Source of the DNA: Cordilura impudica
Lineage: Eukaryota; Arthropoda; Insecta; Diptera; Scathophagidae
Assembly (NCBI GenBank): GCA_963682025.1
Contig: OY821517.1
Coordinates: 228,573,928-228,637,927 of the forward strand
Direction: 5' to 3'
Length of the DNA stretch: 64,000 bases
In this document: piece by piece, positions 43,063 through 54,416 of the stretch
How the letters are laid out: each line of letters starts with the position of its first letter
How positions within the stretch are numbered: position 1 is the first letter of the stretch
Made by a program: the position numbers and the translations under genes
The notes under the pieces: generated by a model
What the model was told of the DNA's origin: nothing
The model's input: only the letters and a program-made list of their open reading frames with translations
Database searches by the model: none

Positions 43063-46000
43063 TTGTATTGCTATTTATTTGTTTTCCAAAAAAAAATCTT
43101 ATAATTATAGGTAAGGATTTTTACATTGTTGATTATTATAATTGTTTAAATAAAATGATTAAGTTCAAAATAAAAAAAAATTACAAAACATGAAAATAAA
43201 TAAAATCATACATAACATCGAATTTATAAAAAAAAGGTAAGGAAAAATTGACTAACAAAGCAAAAAGGAAGAAAAAAATTAATAAAATTATGCATAGGAT
43301 TTAAAAATTTGTTTCCTAAACTGTTGGGCGTTGCTTATAAATTTAAGATTTGATGGTAGCGAGTTCTAAAGACGGATTGAATTCACATAGAATTGAAATT
43401 TTGAAAGAGAGTTTTCGTATTTAACAGGCCGTATGTCATTTCAGAGCGCGTTAATTCAAATTTTCCGAATAGATACATTGAATGGCGAGTGAATATAACC
43501 TTATATAAAAGTATCAATGTTCTAATGTTCAACTGATCAGAAAAGGTTCCGCGATAAAGCTTTTTAGAGTGCTGGGATATGTGGTCATATTTTCCCAAGC
43601 TAAAAACATATCTTAATATGGAGTTATACGTTGATAGAAATTTTCTACTACTTCTGGAATCACTTTTTCATATATTTCGCATCCATATAACAATGTGGGA
43701 ATGAGATAAGTTTTAGCAATTAGTATACGAATTTTGGTGTAAAGTATTGGGTATTCCATAAAGTCCGTAACATTGAAAAAGTTTTCCCTGAAGCAATATT
43801 TATATGGTCAGACCACGTCAGTGACTCGTTAAAAGTAACAACAAGATTTTTCGCAGTTTGTACTATTTTTATTCGTTGATTATTCAGAGGTAATATTGGC
43901 TCCTGGGGCAAGATCAATGTTCTTTTGGCTATTACTAAACATTTAGACTTGAGAGCATTGAGACACAGTCCGTTCGCATTTGCCCATCCGTTGACTCTCT
44001 CAAGCTCCATGTTAATATTTTCAATGCAATTGTTGATATCGATGTGACTACTGACATGGAGTTGCACATCGTCAGCGTACATATGTATATTATAGTATTG
44101 CAGTTGTCGTGGTAGATCTAAGTCCAAGTAGAGAACCCTGCGGCACACCCTTTAAAACTGGCAAAGAATGAGAAGTTTTATTATTTACAACGACAGACTT
44201 AGAGCGACTTGATAAATACGATGATAACAATCGAGTAGAAAATGCAGAGAAATTAAACATTAGCTTAGAGCAAATAACATCATGATCTACCATATCGAAA
44301 GCTTTGGAATGTTCCAGTAGCACAAGTAGTGCTACGTCACCAGCATCGATACGTCGCCGTATTTCTTCAGAAACATCAATTAAAGCCGTTACGCAAATGT
44401 GCTTTGGTCTAAATCCGGATTGTCGGTTCTATCATTAATGAATTTATTTAATTGTTGATGGAGTAAACGTTCAAATACTTTTCATAAATAAGGTAAAATG
44501 GCAATAGGTCGATATTCTTTGCTAGATTTAGGTATTGGTATTATGTTAGCAAACTTCCAGTTTGTAGGGAAAATGCATTTTGTAATTATATTATTGAATA
44601 TATAAGTGATATATGGTAACAATTGGTGGATAATTATTTTTAAACATTTAGGGTGAATTTCATCAATCCCAACTGCATTTGATTTAATAGGAAGACATGT
44701 GGACAATACATCTGCTTCACATACACAATCAAAGCTAAATGGATTGCAGCGAATATTAGAGGGTAGATTTTGATCATAGTAACCGGCATTAGGAGGAACA
44801 CTTGGAAGTTTTGTGAAAGCTTTATTTATCTCATTGACGTCAACAACAGTTTCCACTCTACAAGGTGATTTGCCTATACCTATTTCACGTAGGACTCTCT
44901 ACGTTTTCTTAGATCCGACTGCAGATGAAAAACGATGCGAACCGAACTCAGATTTTGCGTTTTTTATTTTCATATTAGCATATCTTCTTGCATTTTTAAA
45001 CTTTATATGCAAATTGTCAGTTTTAAAAATTTTCCGCCTTCTATAAGCAAAATCTCTTCGAGCAATTGCCGTTTTCATTTCCCTTCTGATCCATGGTTTA
45101 TTCTTAAGGTCCTGTTTAAACGTTTTAACTGGAACTGACCTTTTAAAAACGTTTAGTATGTTGTGCTCTAAAAAATTGAGCTGATCATCCACCGAGAGCA
45201 TATAACAGATTGAAATTCAATCAATACTGTAAAACTCACAGGTCAGAACATTATCGTTTATTTTATGAAAGTCATAATAAGTAACTGTTTCGGATACATA
45301 CTTCAGCCGGAAGTCATAAGAAAGAAAAATAAGATCATGTTTGGAGAAACAATACCGATAACTGGTCATATAGCAAAACTTCGTTCGTGTTACTGACAAA
45401 AAATATGTCTAGTAATGTGCTATTTGTAATAGTGTAATGAGTTGGAGTTATGGTATTTGTTGGTGTAAAGCCAATAGATTGCATGTCATTTATTAGCCAG
45501 CTTTCAATAAGTATGTTTGAATTAAAATCCCCACATATTATTACATCATCGTATTTTACAGTGATGGTATTAAGTTTTTCCAAAAAATTTACTGTATTTA
45601 CTCTACAATTAGTTTTGTGAACAGATCCAACAAGTAATTTTTTACAACCGGCTACAATTTCAACAAATAATAAGTATAGTATTCTATTTTAGTATTTATA
45701 TTATTATGGGAATTATCATTTTGATTATCTAAATTGTCAAAATCGTTTGAATTGCAGCATATTTTACTTATTATACCCTTTTTCATATATATAGACCACC
45801 TCCACAAGGAGTTTTCCGATCAAACGATATATTTGGAAGTTGTTTAAGGTAACAATATCGTCTGGAATAGATTCCTTGAACCATGTTTCAGATACACACA
45901 TAATGTCAACGCCGGACCTCACAAATGTATAACGAAATTCAACTATTTTTGGTCTTAAACTCTGAGCATTAATATGAGATATTTTAATATCAGATCGTTG

Positions 46001-46367
46001 TTTGCAAGTCACATCTTTGGAACTAAAAGGTAAACTATCTACAAGAGATGGCATAATTTAAAAATTCATTTTTATAAGCAACGCACGCAACGCAGAATTG
46101 TTCATATTGAAAACTAAGAACAAAAATTAATAAAGTGAGTTTAAGAGAGAAATGTGATTAAACAAATAAAAACATAAAAAATAATAACAGAATAAATGTT
46201 GTTAATATATATAACAAAAATTTATATATCATAACTAAGGAGCATCTATTTATTGCCATCAGAGATGCACATAACCGGAGAAAAATTATTAAGCTCCTCT
46301 ATATTATCGATTCGAATGGGCTGTTCATCAGGATTAAATTTTATATAAACTAATCCTCGCATCTAAT
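43063..46367 (-). mobile_element. LINE-2: 5'-truncated CR1-like retrotransposon
   Basis: Flanked by CCAGTAT at 43056-43062 and 46368-46374, a candidate target duplication. DINE-B sequence lies on both sides. On the minus strand the element begins inside the end of ORF1 (46250-46367), runs through ORF2 and ends in an A-rich tail containing AAATAAATAG. It is 3.3 kb, so most of ORF1 and the 5' end are missing, as usual for incomplete reverse transcription. It is related to LINE-1 but clearly diverged. Confidence 0.75.
43285..46054 (-). pseudogene. LINE-2 ORF2: endonuclease and reverse transcriptase
   Basis: Endonuclease blocks are ISHINAQSLRPK and MCVSETWFKES (45764-46054), with IICGDFNSNI and LLDIFFVSN (45335-45583). 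RT blocks are DEIHPKCLKIIIHQLLPYI and SKEYRPIAILPYL (44482-44856), then EHSKAFDMVDHDVI and LPVLKGVPQGSLLG (44090-44323), and the catalytic MYADDVQLHVS (43720-44148). The C-terminal region reaches about 43285. There are at least six frameshifts, but the catalytic motifs are all present. Confidence 0.85.
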
Positions 46368-46976
46368 CCAGTATGCCAGTGATGCCAACTGCTGAAAGAA
46401 GAAAATCATCAGTGGCAAACTAATTTTGAATTATATTATGTTAAAAAAATATATTTACATATCTTGACTCCAAACACTACTACCTGGGAACTAGTGTTTG
46501 GACTTAAATACATTTTTCTTAAAGCGAAAAAACAATGCATATTCCTTACATTTCATGGGTATACTATCAATTTAGGGATCCCAAAAGAAAAAAAAAACAA
46601 ATGTCCGGAAAATTTTAAATAATATAATTTGTCAGTTTTATTTCCGCAAAATTATGAATAATATATAAATAACATTCTCATCAATTAGTTGTACTTCCTT
46701 TATCAAAATTTGTTCTTTTGTTTAAAAATTAATGCGCTTTTTATGTAACAATTTTTATGTGCGCAAATATGAATAGATGCTTCATTTGATATCTTTGAAT
46801 TCAAATTAATGTTTTCTTGTTACAATTTTTGTTTTTTAATTTCAGTTGCTTTTTTAAATGTAACTAGATTTTATTTTTGAAATTTCTTTTAGTTTTAATA
46901 GTAATTTTTTTCCTACGTTTTCGACAACTAAAAGAAGTTCAGGGTGACAGTTTCTATAATGGCGCTTAAAGTTAAA

Positions 46977-47258
46977 GGCCTAGTTAGCCACGCGTAACCG
47001 TAACCAAACGTTACGTCAGCTGTTTTTTTTTTTTTTTTGTTACATGAAAGGCATTTAGAGCAGATACCGAACTGAACTGTCACGTAACCGGAACGGCCCA
47101 ATCTGTTGAAAGTAGATTATTGCTACGTTTGTACGATAAAGTTTGGTTAATTTTACACAACAACATGCTGGTTCGTTTTTTATGTTCTATAATTATACTA
47201 AATGCCAACGTACATTTACGGTACGGTTACATTTTAACAACGTGTGGCAAACTAGGTC
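46977..47258. mobile_element. 282-bp MITE with TTAAA target duplication
   Basis: Ends GGCCTAGTTAGCCACGCGTA and, from the other side, GACCTAGTTTGCCACACGTT, with TTAAA at 46972-46976 and 47259-47263. Internally it has repeats of GTAACCGTAACC/GTACGGTTAC. No coding sequence. The class is uncertain; TTAA-type targets occur in piggyBac and Kolobok. Confidence 0.7.
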
Positions 47259-47422
47259 TTAAATGCTTTTACTATTTTAATACATGGTAACACATCAGCC
47301 ACTCCACATTTTTCATCCGACATGATTGCTTTATTTGTATTCAAAATCTATTTATAATATATAAGATTTAATAAAACAAAAAAAAAATTGCTGTAAATAT
47401 TCTCTGTGTACCTATTAAAAAA
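47259..47422. other. Non-coding gap
   Basis: AT-rich; nothing recognised. Confidence 0.5.
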
Positions 47423-47688
47423 CAATGCACTATGACCGAAATTTCGATTTTAGCGGCAAAAAGTCAATCTTTCAACTCTAAATTTTTACAATTTTTTTGA
47501 TGGTGTTCAATACCCAACATATTGATAGGAAAAAACTAAAAAAAATGTTTACTGTTGGCAACCGTGTTTATGTACAAACAGCTGTTAATGTTTACATATT
47601 TTTTAGTACGTGTTAATACAAGTGAAGGAGCAAAATTTTTATAAAATTGAAAACTGTTTTTTTAATAATATATTCTTGGAAAAAAAAT

Positions 47689-48480
47689 ATGAATTCTGAT
47701 ACTCGAGGTGAGTATTTTTACTATACACAAATATAGTTTGCTAAATGTTTGTATTTCGTACTTATTTTGGTGGTTTTTTGTGTGTATTTTTTTGTGAAAT
47801 TCTAAAGAGTTTTATCGTTTTTCGTGGAGTAAAACTAAAAATGTCATGAAGTGTCATTGAAACTATTTACATGTGATTGTTTGCAGAAAACACAAGTTTT
47901 ATGTCATGGTAAAAGTGCATGCATTTGACTGCTAATGAACGATTTTTTTATATTTTTGTAGAAACACTCAGGTTCAAAAACTCTGAAATATTTGAGTTTT
48001 GGTTGAGAAACAACAGAAATGTTTCGAATTACATAAAAGGAAAGATTCCATACGAAACTGACAGTGAATTAAGTAAATTGATATGTAGTAAAGCTCGGAA
48101 CTTATCTAATTTTATTAAACTAAAATGGGATAAACAATCCAGAAATGAGAAAGCATTTAGAAAATATAATAAGGAATGGTTGGGTCGAGAAACAATTTTT
48201 GTTATACCGAAAACGATTAATGCTATCGGGCGACCAAAAATGATTTATGATGATAGCTGCGAAAGAAATAAAAGGAGATTAGCTTCCGAATTAGCTTCCC
48301 AGCAAGGAAACAATGCGCAATTATCAATTATCAGTATCACCTGATGAAGCTCTTATGTTTTTGGTAGAAAACGGATTAACTAAAAAGCAGTACTCAAATA
48401 TGCGTCAATTAAACATAAAACACAGTAGTAGTATTTATCCGACTTATATAAAGTTAATTAAAGCAAATTGAAATGTAGAC
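47689..48480 (+). pseudogene. Transib-2 transposase, N-terminal exons
   Basis: Exon 1 is 47689-47707 (MNSDTR plus one base). A GTGAGT donor opens an intron to TTTTTGTAG at 47961, and exon 2 begins at 47962. The split codon joins as GAA and leads into TLRFKNSEIFEFWLRNN. Exon 2 has GRPKMIYDDSCERNKRR. It breaks at a 7-bp tandem duplication (48319-48332) and continues in the shifted frame with SPDEALMFLVENGLTKKQYS and IYPTYIKLIKA up to about 48470. The same domain order is seen in Transib-1. The splice reading is inferred from sequence only. Confidence 0.75.
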
Positions 48481-49200
48481 CGGATGAAATCAAAGCGAAA
48501 GAAAGCCCTGTCGAAGTGAAAAGAGTCCTGGCAGAAAAGAAACAAAAAATTCAAAAAGAGTTTTTGCTTCAAATCGGGCTTCATGTCGATAAGCTGAAAG
48601 TAAATGGCAGCGGCAACACCAACGATGGCAACACAGCTAGAAGAGCATTTTCTCAGCATCTGTTACTGGTATATATATTGATTTTTTGATTGCTCTCTCC
48701 TCTGAATTTGAAATTGATGCTCAAAGGTTTCGTGCTCATTGCATTAAAAGCAGTGAAAAATTTTTCCAAAACTACGAATGGTACTCGATGTCTGCCACAA
48801 TATACAAAATATTAGTGCATTTGCCGTAAATAATTAAGGCTTCAGTAGTAGCGTTAGGATGCCTTGCAGAAAATGCATCTGAGGCGCGAAACAAATATTA
48901 TAAAAAAAATAGAACTGGTGACGCTCGAAAGGATTCAAGAGTGCACAACATACTTGACATGTATCATAGAGCTATGGATAGCTCTGACCCATATATTTCA
49001 AGTTTATGTTTACAAGAACGTACAAATAGTTAAAAAAAAAACTTTCGTTTCCCCGAGAAGTCATTGATCTTGAATGCCTGAATTACCACCTACATCTCAA
49101 GAAGCCTCCAGCTGCAATTATAGTTCTGATTCTGATGTTAGCTTAGAGTCATTAATAATTATTCATTGGAATTAGAAGCGGATGAAAACGAAGAAACAGA
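48478..49200 (+). pseudogene. Transib-2 transposase, C-terminal part after deletion
   Basis: Immediately after the N-terminal region the sequence jumps to the late region: EVKRVLAEKKQKIQKEF, LLQIGLHVDKLKVNGSGNTN and DGNTARRAFS (48490-48650). Then come FEIDAQRFRAHC, ILVHLP and LGCLAENASEARNKYYKK (48690-48905), and SDPYISSLCLQE (48985-49020). The whole catalytic core with CDGSSG and the middle Asp, present in part in Transib-1, is absent. Stops at about 48680, 48830 and 49035 break the rest. Confidence 0.8.
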
Positions 49201-49358
49201 CCATGATTAATTAAGCCCTATATCTTTTGAGAATATGTATCCATTATTTTGTTATTTTTAGATTAATACGTAAGCATTTACAACTTCTGTAAAATTATAA
49301 ATTTATGAATTAAAAAATAAATAAATTTCTTGGTAGCATTCAATATTTTTTTAATAGT

Positions 49359-49580
49359 GGGCGTGGACCGCTCATTTTTTTCTCAAATTGCTTTTTGTCA
49401 GTAGAAGTCCGTATAACAATTTTGGTGAAGCTGTCTTGCCAGGAAGTACTATTTGCCATTAATTTGAAAAAAGGGGGCGTGGTCTGCCCATTTTTCTCAA
49501 ATCGATTTTTTTTATCATTAGAAGTCTACACAACAAATTTGGTGAAGCTAGCTTGTCGGGAAGTATTTTTTGCCGCTAAA
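49359..49580. repeat. 116-bp subterminal tandem duplication in Transib-2
   Basis: Units start GGGCGTGGACCGCTCATTTT (49359) and GGGCGTGGTCTGCCCATTTT (49475), and each runs to a GAAGTACTATTTGCC-like end. They lie just inside the right terminal repeat. Confidence 0.85.
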
Positions 49581-49606
49581 ATCGCGATTTCGGCCACAGT
49601 GCAATG

Positions 49607-50274
49607 TAAGGCCCAATTCAGACGACGATTTTTGACGACGCGCTTTTTCTCAATTCTCTTTTGAAGCTGCTTCCAAAAACCTATTGCATTCATACGATGA
49701 TTTTTAGCTTCATGTCTTTTTAAAAATTTCCTTTAGTTTATTTTTCGCATTAAGAAAAATATATGAATTAATGTAAATTCAAATTATCTTTTTTATTTTT
49801 CAATTCATTTAATTTATTTGTTAAATATTATTTAAATTATTTCATTATAAGGTTTAATCTTTTTACACATAATAATTTATCACAATTTTTCACACTATAT
49901 ACAAAAACCTATTTAATATATAAATTATTAAGAGTAGAATCTTTAGAATATCTAATCAAATAGCAGAACGTATCACTATTTAAAAGGTTTACGAAACATA
50001 TTCAGTTTAAAGAAATTATGCACAAATATTAAATAAAATAAATAAAAATGTAAGCGATTCTTGATCTCACTGAATTGGCCACTTCAAAGTACGAAAAAGA
50101 GTAAAACGTAACAAGAAAAAAAGAAATGAGTGTAAAGAAAAATATGAAAAAAGTCTTGAAAACAGAAATCGTGTCTTTTTGTTTACCCTCTTGATTCTCT
50201 ACACCGTTCGCCTACAAACAAAAAGGACGTTGAAAAACAACGTCGTCAAAAGTCGCCGTGTAAACAAAGCCTAA
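49607..50274. mobile_element. 668-bp MITE-like element with imperfect inverted ends
   Basis: The left end TAAGGCCCAATTCAGACGAC and the right end, inward, TTAGGCTTTGTTTACACGGC both run on to TTTTGACGACG. No coding sequence. It abuts the Transib-2 target copy directly. Class unknown; TAAGG at both edges may be a target duplication. Confidence 0.55.
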
Positions 50275-50559
50275 GGATTTCACAAGGCAGTGTGACATAA
50301 CCCTGCTTTGTTCTAAAGCTTTCATAAGACTGAATGTCATTGTTTCTTACTCAAAAACAACAACAATAATAGCTCTGACATTCAAAATAACAAAAACAAA
50401 TAAGGTAAATCATATGTTTCCAAAATAAAATTGTGGTGCCATCTACTGTGCCATAGTCACACTAAGGAGCAAACTTTGTTTTTTAATACCAACTAATTGT
50501 ATTTAGCCTAAAACAAAATATTACATAATTTTGTATAAATGAAATGCATGTGGAGAAAA
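50275..50559. other. Non-coding stretch, nothing recognised
   Basis: AT-rich with CAACAACAATAA runs. No gene and no counterpart found in the window. Confidence 0.5.
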
Positions 50560-51430
50560 AAATTTTGAGCTGATTGGTATAATACATTGACCTTTTATGT
50601 ATGTATATTACAATGTTATGAAAGCATTTATATTTTATATATAATTTATGAAAACATTGATAAATAATATAAACAAAATAAAATAATATACCAATTAATT
50701 TCTAATATGCGGCTATTATGGATATACATATATAGACTACATGTACATATATTATTTAGAGTATTTTGTTATTTGCTACAGTAGAATGTATCAACTTGTA
50801 ACATTTTGCGATATTATAAAAATCGCAGAATATTGATATGGATTATAGGTATATATATATTTGTTTTATTAAATATATATATGTATGTAAGATATAACTT
50901 CAAAAGTTATTATTGTGTTTTTCATTAAATAAATTAATACATAAGAAAATTAGAAAAAAATTTTTCTTAAATTTACATTGCTATTTTTTTTTATAATAAC
51001 TAGGTAATTTAGCATTATTTGCTTTTGATGTTGTTAACTTTTTATAATATTGCGACAACGACCACAAAAACAACAAGTACAGCTATGACAAAAATAAAAA
51101 ATTTAAAATAACAAGCCAGAAAAATAAAGAAACATCATATTTTTATTTTTTTTAATTTTTCAGAGATTTCCTGGACCTGTTCATCCGATTTTAATGATTA
51201 TAGAAAAAGAACTCTTCCCATTGTCTTGGTGCATCATTCTCAATAAAAATTATCACCCTAGCTGTCTTATTGAGGGCGTGATCATTACATGAACAACATA
51301 GAAAATCATATTTTTTCAAGACTTTTTTTACTTCTTCATTCAATTCTCGTGACCTTATCAAGCGATTTCGACGATTTCAAATAGCAAACTTCTCAGGATG
51401 TTAATGAATCACTATATATGCAAACGAGCA
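50560..51430 (-). repeat. DINE-B copy 4, target of gypsy-3
   Basis: The complement of 51050-51430 matches 23860-24235, and the complement of 50700-51035 matches 27650-27900. The match to the 5' half ends at ...CGAGCA exactly where the gypsy-3 LTR starts, so gypsy-3 inserted here and the remaining 5' part should lie beyond the window. Confidence 0.7.
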
Positions 51431-52345
51431 AGTTACGTCACCATAACCATCCAACATATATTTTATATTTACAAACAAACATAACTACAAACACACATAT
51501 ATAAATTTCTTCTTATACACATATCTATATATATGTTATGACAATTATACATATCTACATACATTAATTTTACTAGAAACATATTTACACATAAAATATA
51601 CAATTGATTATTCATAAATTTTTATTAACTATGTCAAATACAAAGTAAACTCGCATAAAAATTTGTGTTGGCCGTTGTTTGTTTTGAAATTGTATGAGGG
51701 TACATTGCCACATTTAAATTCCAAATAATTCTGATTGTTTATAAGATGTGACGATGTACGCTGACACACTAATAGAAAACTTACAATTGCTTTGAATACG
51801 TAAACAATGTACCAAACAAATGTAAATGTTGCAACATTGTATTGATTTTGTCAAAAAAAGCAGTATTGATCAATACGACCAATATTGTACGATGACATAC
51901 ATATATCAATTGAATATACAATGTTGCAGTGTACAATTTGAGTACATTGCGTAGAATGTTGAATCAGCGATGTCGATCGATATGATCAACATCGACTGAT
52001 CAATATAAACCAGAAACACAGCCAATAAACGGTCAGTCTCATTTTAGAAGTCATATTTTCGAATTAAAAATTAAAAAATATATTAAGCTGTAAAATAAAA
52101 TAAATATATTTTAAAAACTTGACACTAAAAAAATTGTGAAACCATATAACATATTTTAAACTAAAATAAAATAAATATATTGTAGAACTTGAAACTAAAA
52201 AATTGTGAAACGAAATAATAAATTTTGGACTTAAATAAAATAAATATATTGTAAAATTTGGAACTAAAAAATTGTGAAAGAAAATAATGAATAAAACAAA
52301 AAAAATACAATCGAGATATTTCTAAAATTTACCACGATACATAAC
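51431..52345 (+). repeat. Gypsy-3 5' LTR
   Basis: Bounded on the left by the end of DINE-B homology and on the right by the primer-binding site. The inverted ends AGTTA...TAACT fit gypsy-group LTRs. It contains repeated AAAATAAATATATT blocks near the right end (52080-52260). The 3' LTR is outside the window, so the boundary is inferred. Confidence 0.6.
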
Positions 52346-52362
52346 TGGCGCAGTCTACGGAG
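52345..52362 (+). promoter_or_regulatory. Gypsy-3 primer-binding site
   Basis: TGGCGCAGTCTACGGAGC directly after the LTR. TGGCGCAGTC is the common start in 17.6/297-type elements. Confidence 0.7.
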
Positions 52363-52561
52363 CTTGTTTTACGAGCAACGCTCCCAATGAGGGAAACACC
52401 AAAAATCAACAAAAGAACAAATTAGAGCAGCATGCAGCTCATCATTACCTTCAGAACAGTGTAAGTGTAATAAATTCAAAGAAAATAATACAATTTCACA
52501 CTTACACAGCCATAAAAAAAAAATTTGTGTCGATTTTGTTTAGACCAATATATGATTTTAG

Positions 52562-53387
52562 TCACATTTAACAATGGAAATTAATGTTTACAATTTTACC
52601 CGACGTTTCGATGCTTTTTTGGCTTCGTCTTCAGGGGTTTTTTTTTTATTAATTCTGAAATACACAATATTTTACCTTACAATAAATACAATAAATACAA
52701 ATATTCTCTTAACTTACTTATTACACGTCCTTTATTATTAATTAAAAGTGCACATGTTTAATTTTTACATTTACAAAAATTATGTAAAAATCGTAAACAT
52801 GTCGGTCTATTTAAAGAGCTAATTGGTAATGATTATTTATTTTATCTTTGTCTTCTTTGGTGTTCATCGCTTTCTAAAGTAAAGCGTTTGTTTGTGTTGT
52901 TCTCTATGTCTAATATTTTAATTTTGTCAAAATCAGCTGAGTGATTGTTTTCTTGTATGTTGTCAAAGTTAAAGTAGTTGTTTTCACCTAAGCAAAAGTT
53001 TAAAATTTTAAGAAATACTAGAACACAATCACTCAGCTGATTTTGACAAAATTAAAATATTAGACATAGAGAACAATACAAACAAATGCTTTACTTTAGA
53101 AAGGCTACATATACAGAAAAAACTTACAACAACGATGAACACCAAAGAAGACAAAGTTAAATAAACAATCATTACCAATTAGCTCTTTAAATAGACGGAC
53201 ATGTTTACGATTTTAACATAATTTTTATAAATGTAAAAATTAAATTAAGTTAAGAGAATATTTCTATTTATTGTAAGTTAAAATATTGTGTATTTCAGAA
53301 TTAATAAAAAAAAACCTGAAGACGAAGCCAAACAAGCGTCGAAACGTCGCGTAAAGTGTAAACATTAGTTTGCATTGTTAAATGTGA
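52562..53387. mobile_element. Foldback element, 826 bp, in the gypsy-3 leader
   Basis: Two arms of about 400 bases in inverted orientation, with outer ends TCACATTTAACAATG. Each arm contains CCTGAAGACGAAGCCAAACA followed by the GCGTCGAAACGTCG-like string (minus strand in the left arm, plus strand at 53317-53350). Arm identity is roughly 85-90% by eye. No ORF and no clear target duplication. Confidence 0.75.
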
Positions 53388-53583
53388 TCAACCTAGCCGT
53401 TTTTTAGGATTTAAAAAAAATAAAAAAACTAAAATTAAAATTTAAAAAAAGTTTTTTTTATGAAATATAGCTAAAATTTTTGAAAGGAAAGGTGATTATT
53501 TGGGATTTTATAAATTAAACGGAATTAAAAAAAAAAGAAAAAGAGAACGAAAATAACTCTGTGAATTTTGTGTACATTCTTTA

Positions 53584-54416
53584 ATGTCGAAAACATCCAA
53601 AAGAGTTTCTTCTTATTCTAGAATTTTTAAAAGCAAGTCCCTTGAAGCCATTTCGGAAAATACAGTATTACAAACCTCTAGAATTATGACAGAATCAAGG
53701 GAAACACTTATAAGACCTCCAACAGGGGACACTTACAATGACATTTTCAATTCTCTCAGAATTCCTGACGTGGTTATGGGCCTGCCAAGATTCGATGGAA
53801 ACCCTAGACTCTTACATGAGTTTGTCAATAATATAGAAGAAATCCTTCTTCACCTTATGGATAAATTTTATTACGGGCCATAAGGAATAAGATCACGGAC
53901 TAAGCCAATGAGGTACTCCACATGTATGGTACCGCTTTAAACTGGGATGATATTAAGGGAAACTTAATCCTCCATTATTCGAACAAAAGAACCGAATCAG
54001 AGACCTTCATGGTATAAGGCAGGACGGAAAGACAGTAGAGGCATTTTGTAGTCAAGTTATGGAAATCCAATCGGCCCTCTGTAATAATATCTTGATACAT
54101 GAATTCGATCAAAATGTTATATAAGCAAAGAAGGAACTCTTTGCCGAAATGTGCTTGAACTCGTTCATGACAAACCTACGAGAACCATTGGGAGCATCAA
54201 TTAGGGCAATGAGACCTGAATCCTTAGCTACCGCTCTTTCATACTGTATTAAAGAACAGAACATATTTTATGGACAGGTTAAGAATCGACAAAATTTTTT
54301 CCAACAAAATAAACTACATTCCAATTACTTGGGTAATAGGCCCAATTTCGGCCGAAATACTATTAACCTTTACAGTAGGCCCCAACAATATTACAACAAA
54401 CTTTGAATAATTCAGG
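53584..54416 (+). pseudogene. Gypsy-3 gag
   Basis: The open start 53584-53883 (MSKTSKRVSSYSRIFKSKSL, then IPDVVMGLPRFDGNPRLLHE) is the N-terminal part of a gypsy capsid. Stops follow at 53881 and beyond. The segment 54149-54406 continues with FMTNLREPLGASIRAMRPES and CIKEQNIFYGQVKN, then a polar Asn/Phe-rich tail with no zinc knuckle. Several frameshifts lie between. Confidence 0.75.

Larger units (their letters stand above)
42199..46976. repeat. DINE-B copy 3, diverged and interrupted
   Basis: Pieces align in order with the left palindrome arm: 42446-42505 with 24650-24735, 43025-43048 with 24785-24812, and 46375-46970 with 24808-26900 (with gaps). It is much older than copies 1 and 2. It is broken by DINE-A copy 5, an unrecognised segment and LINE-2. 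Bases 42199-42440 are non-coding and only loosely attributable. Confidence 0.5.
47428..49601 (+). mobile_element. Transib-2: internally deleted Transib with intact ends
   Basis: A 2174-bp element. The left end is CACTATGACCGAAATTTCGA and the right end, read inward, CACTGTGGCCGAAATCGCGA; both continue with TTTTAGCGGCAAAAA. Flanks are CAATG at 47423-47427 and 49602-49606, a perfect 5-bp duplication, the Transib length. The outer heptamers CACTATG and CACTGTG match the RSS-like Transib start. It holds a transposase gene with an N-terminal intron and a large internal deletion, so it is non-autonomous but could have been mobilised in trans. Confidence 0.9.

Noticed and set aside
53317..53350. Possible hammerhead ribozyme (CTGAAGA ... 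GAAAC)
   Set aside because: CUGANGA and GAAA strings are present, but the nucleotides that should start stem II do not pair, so the canonical core is not formed. Kept only as a motif to test.
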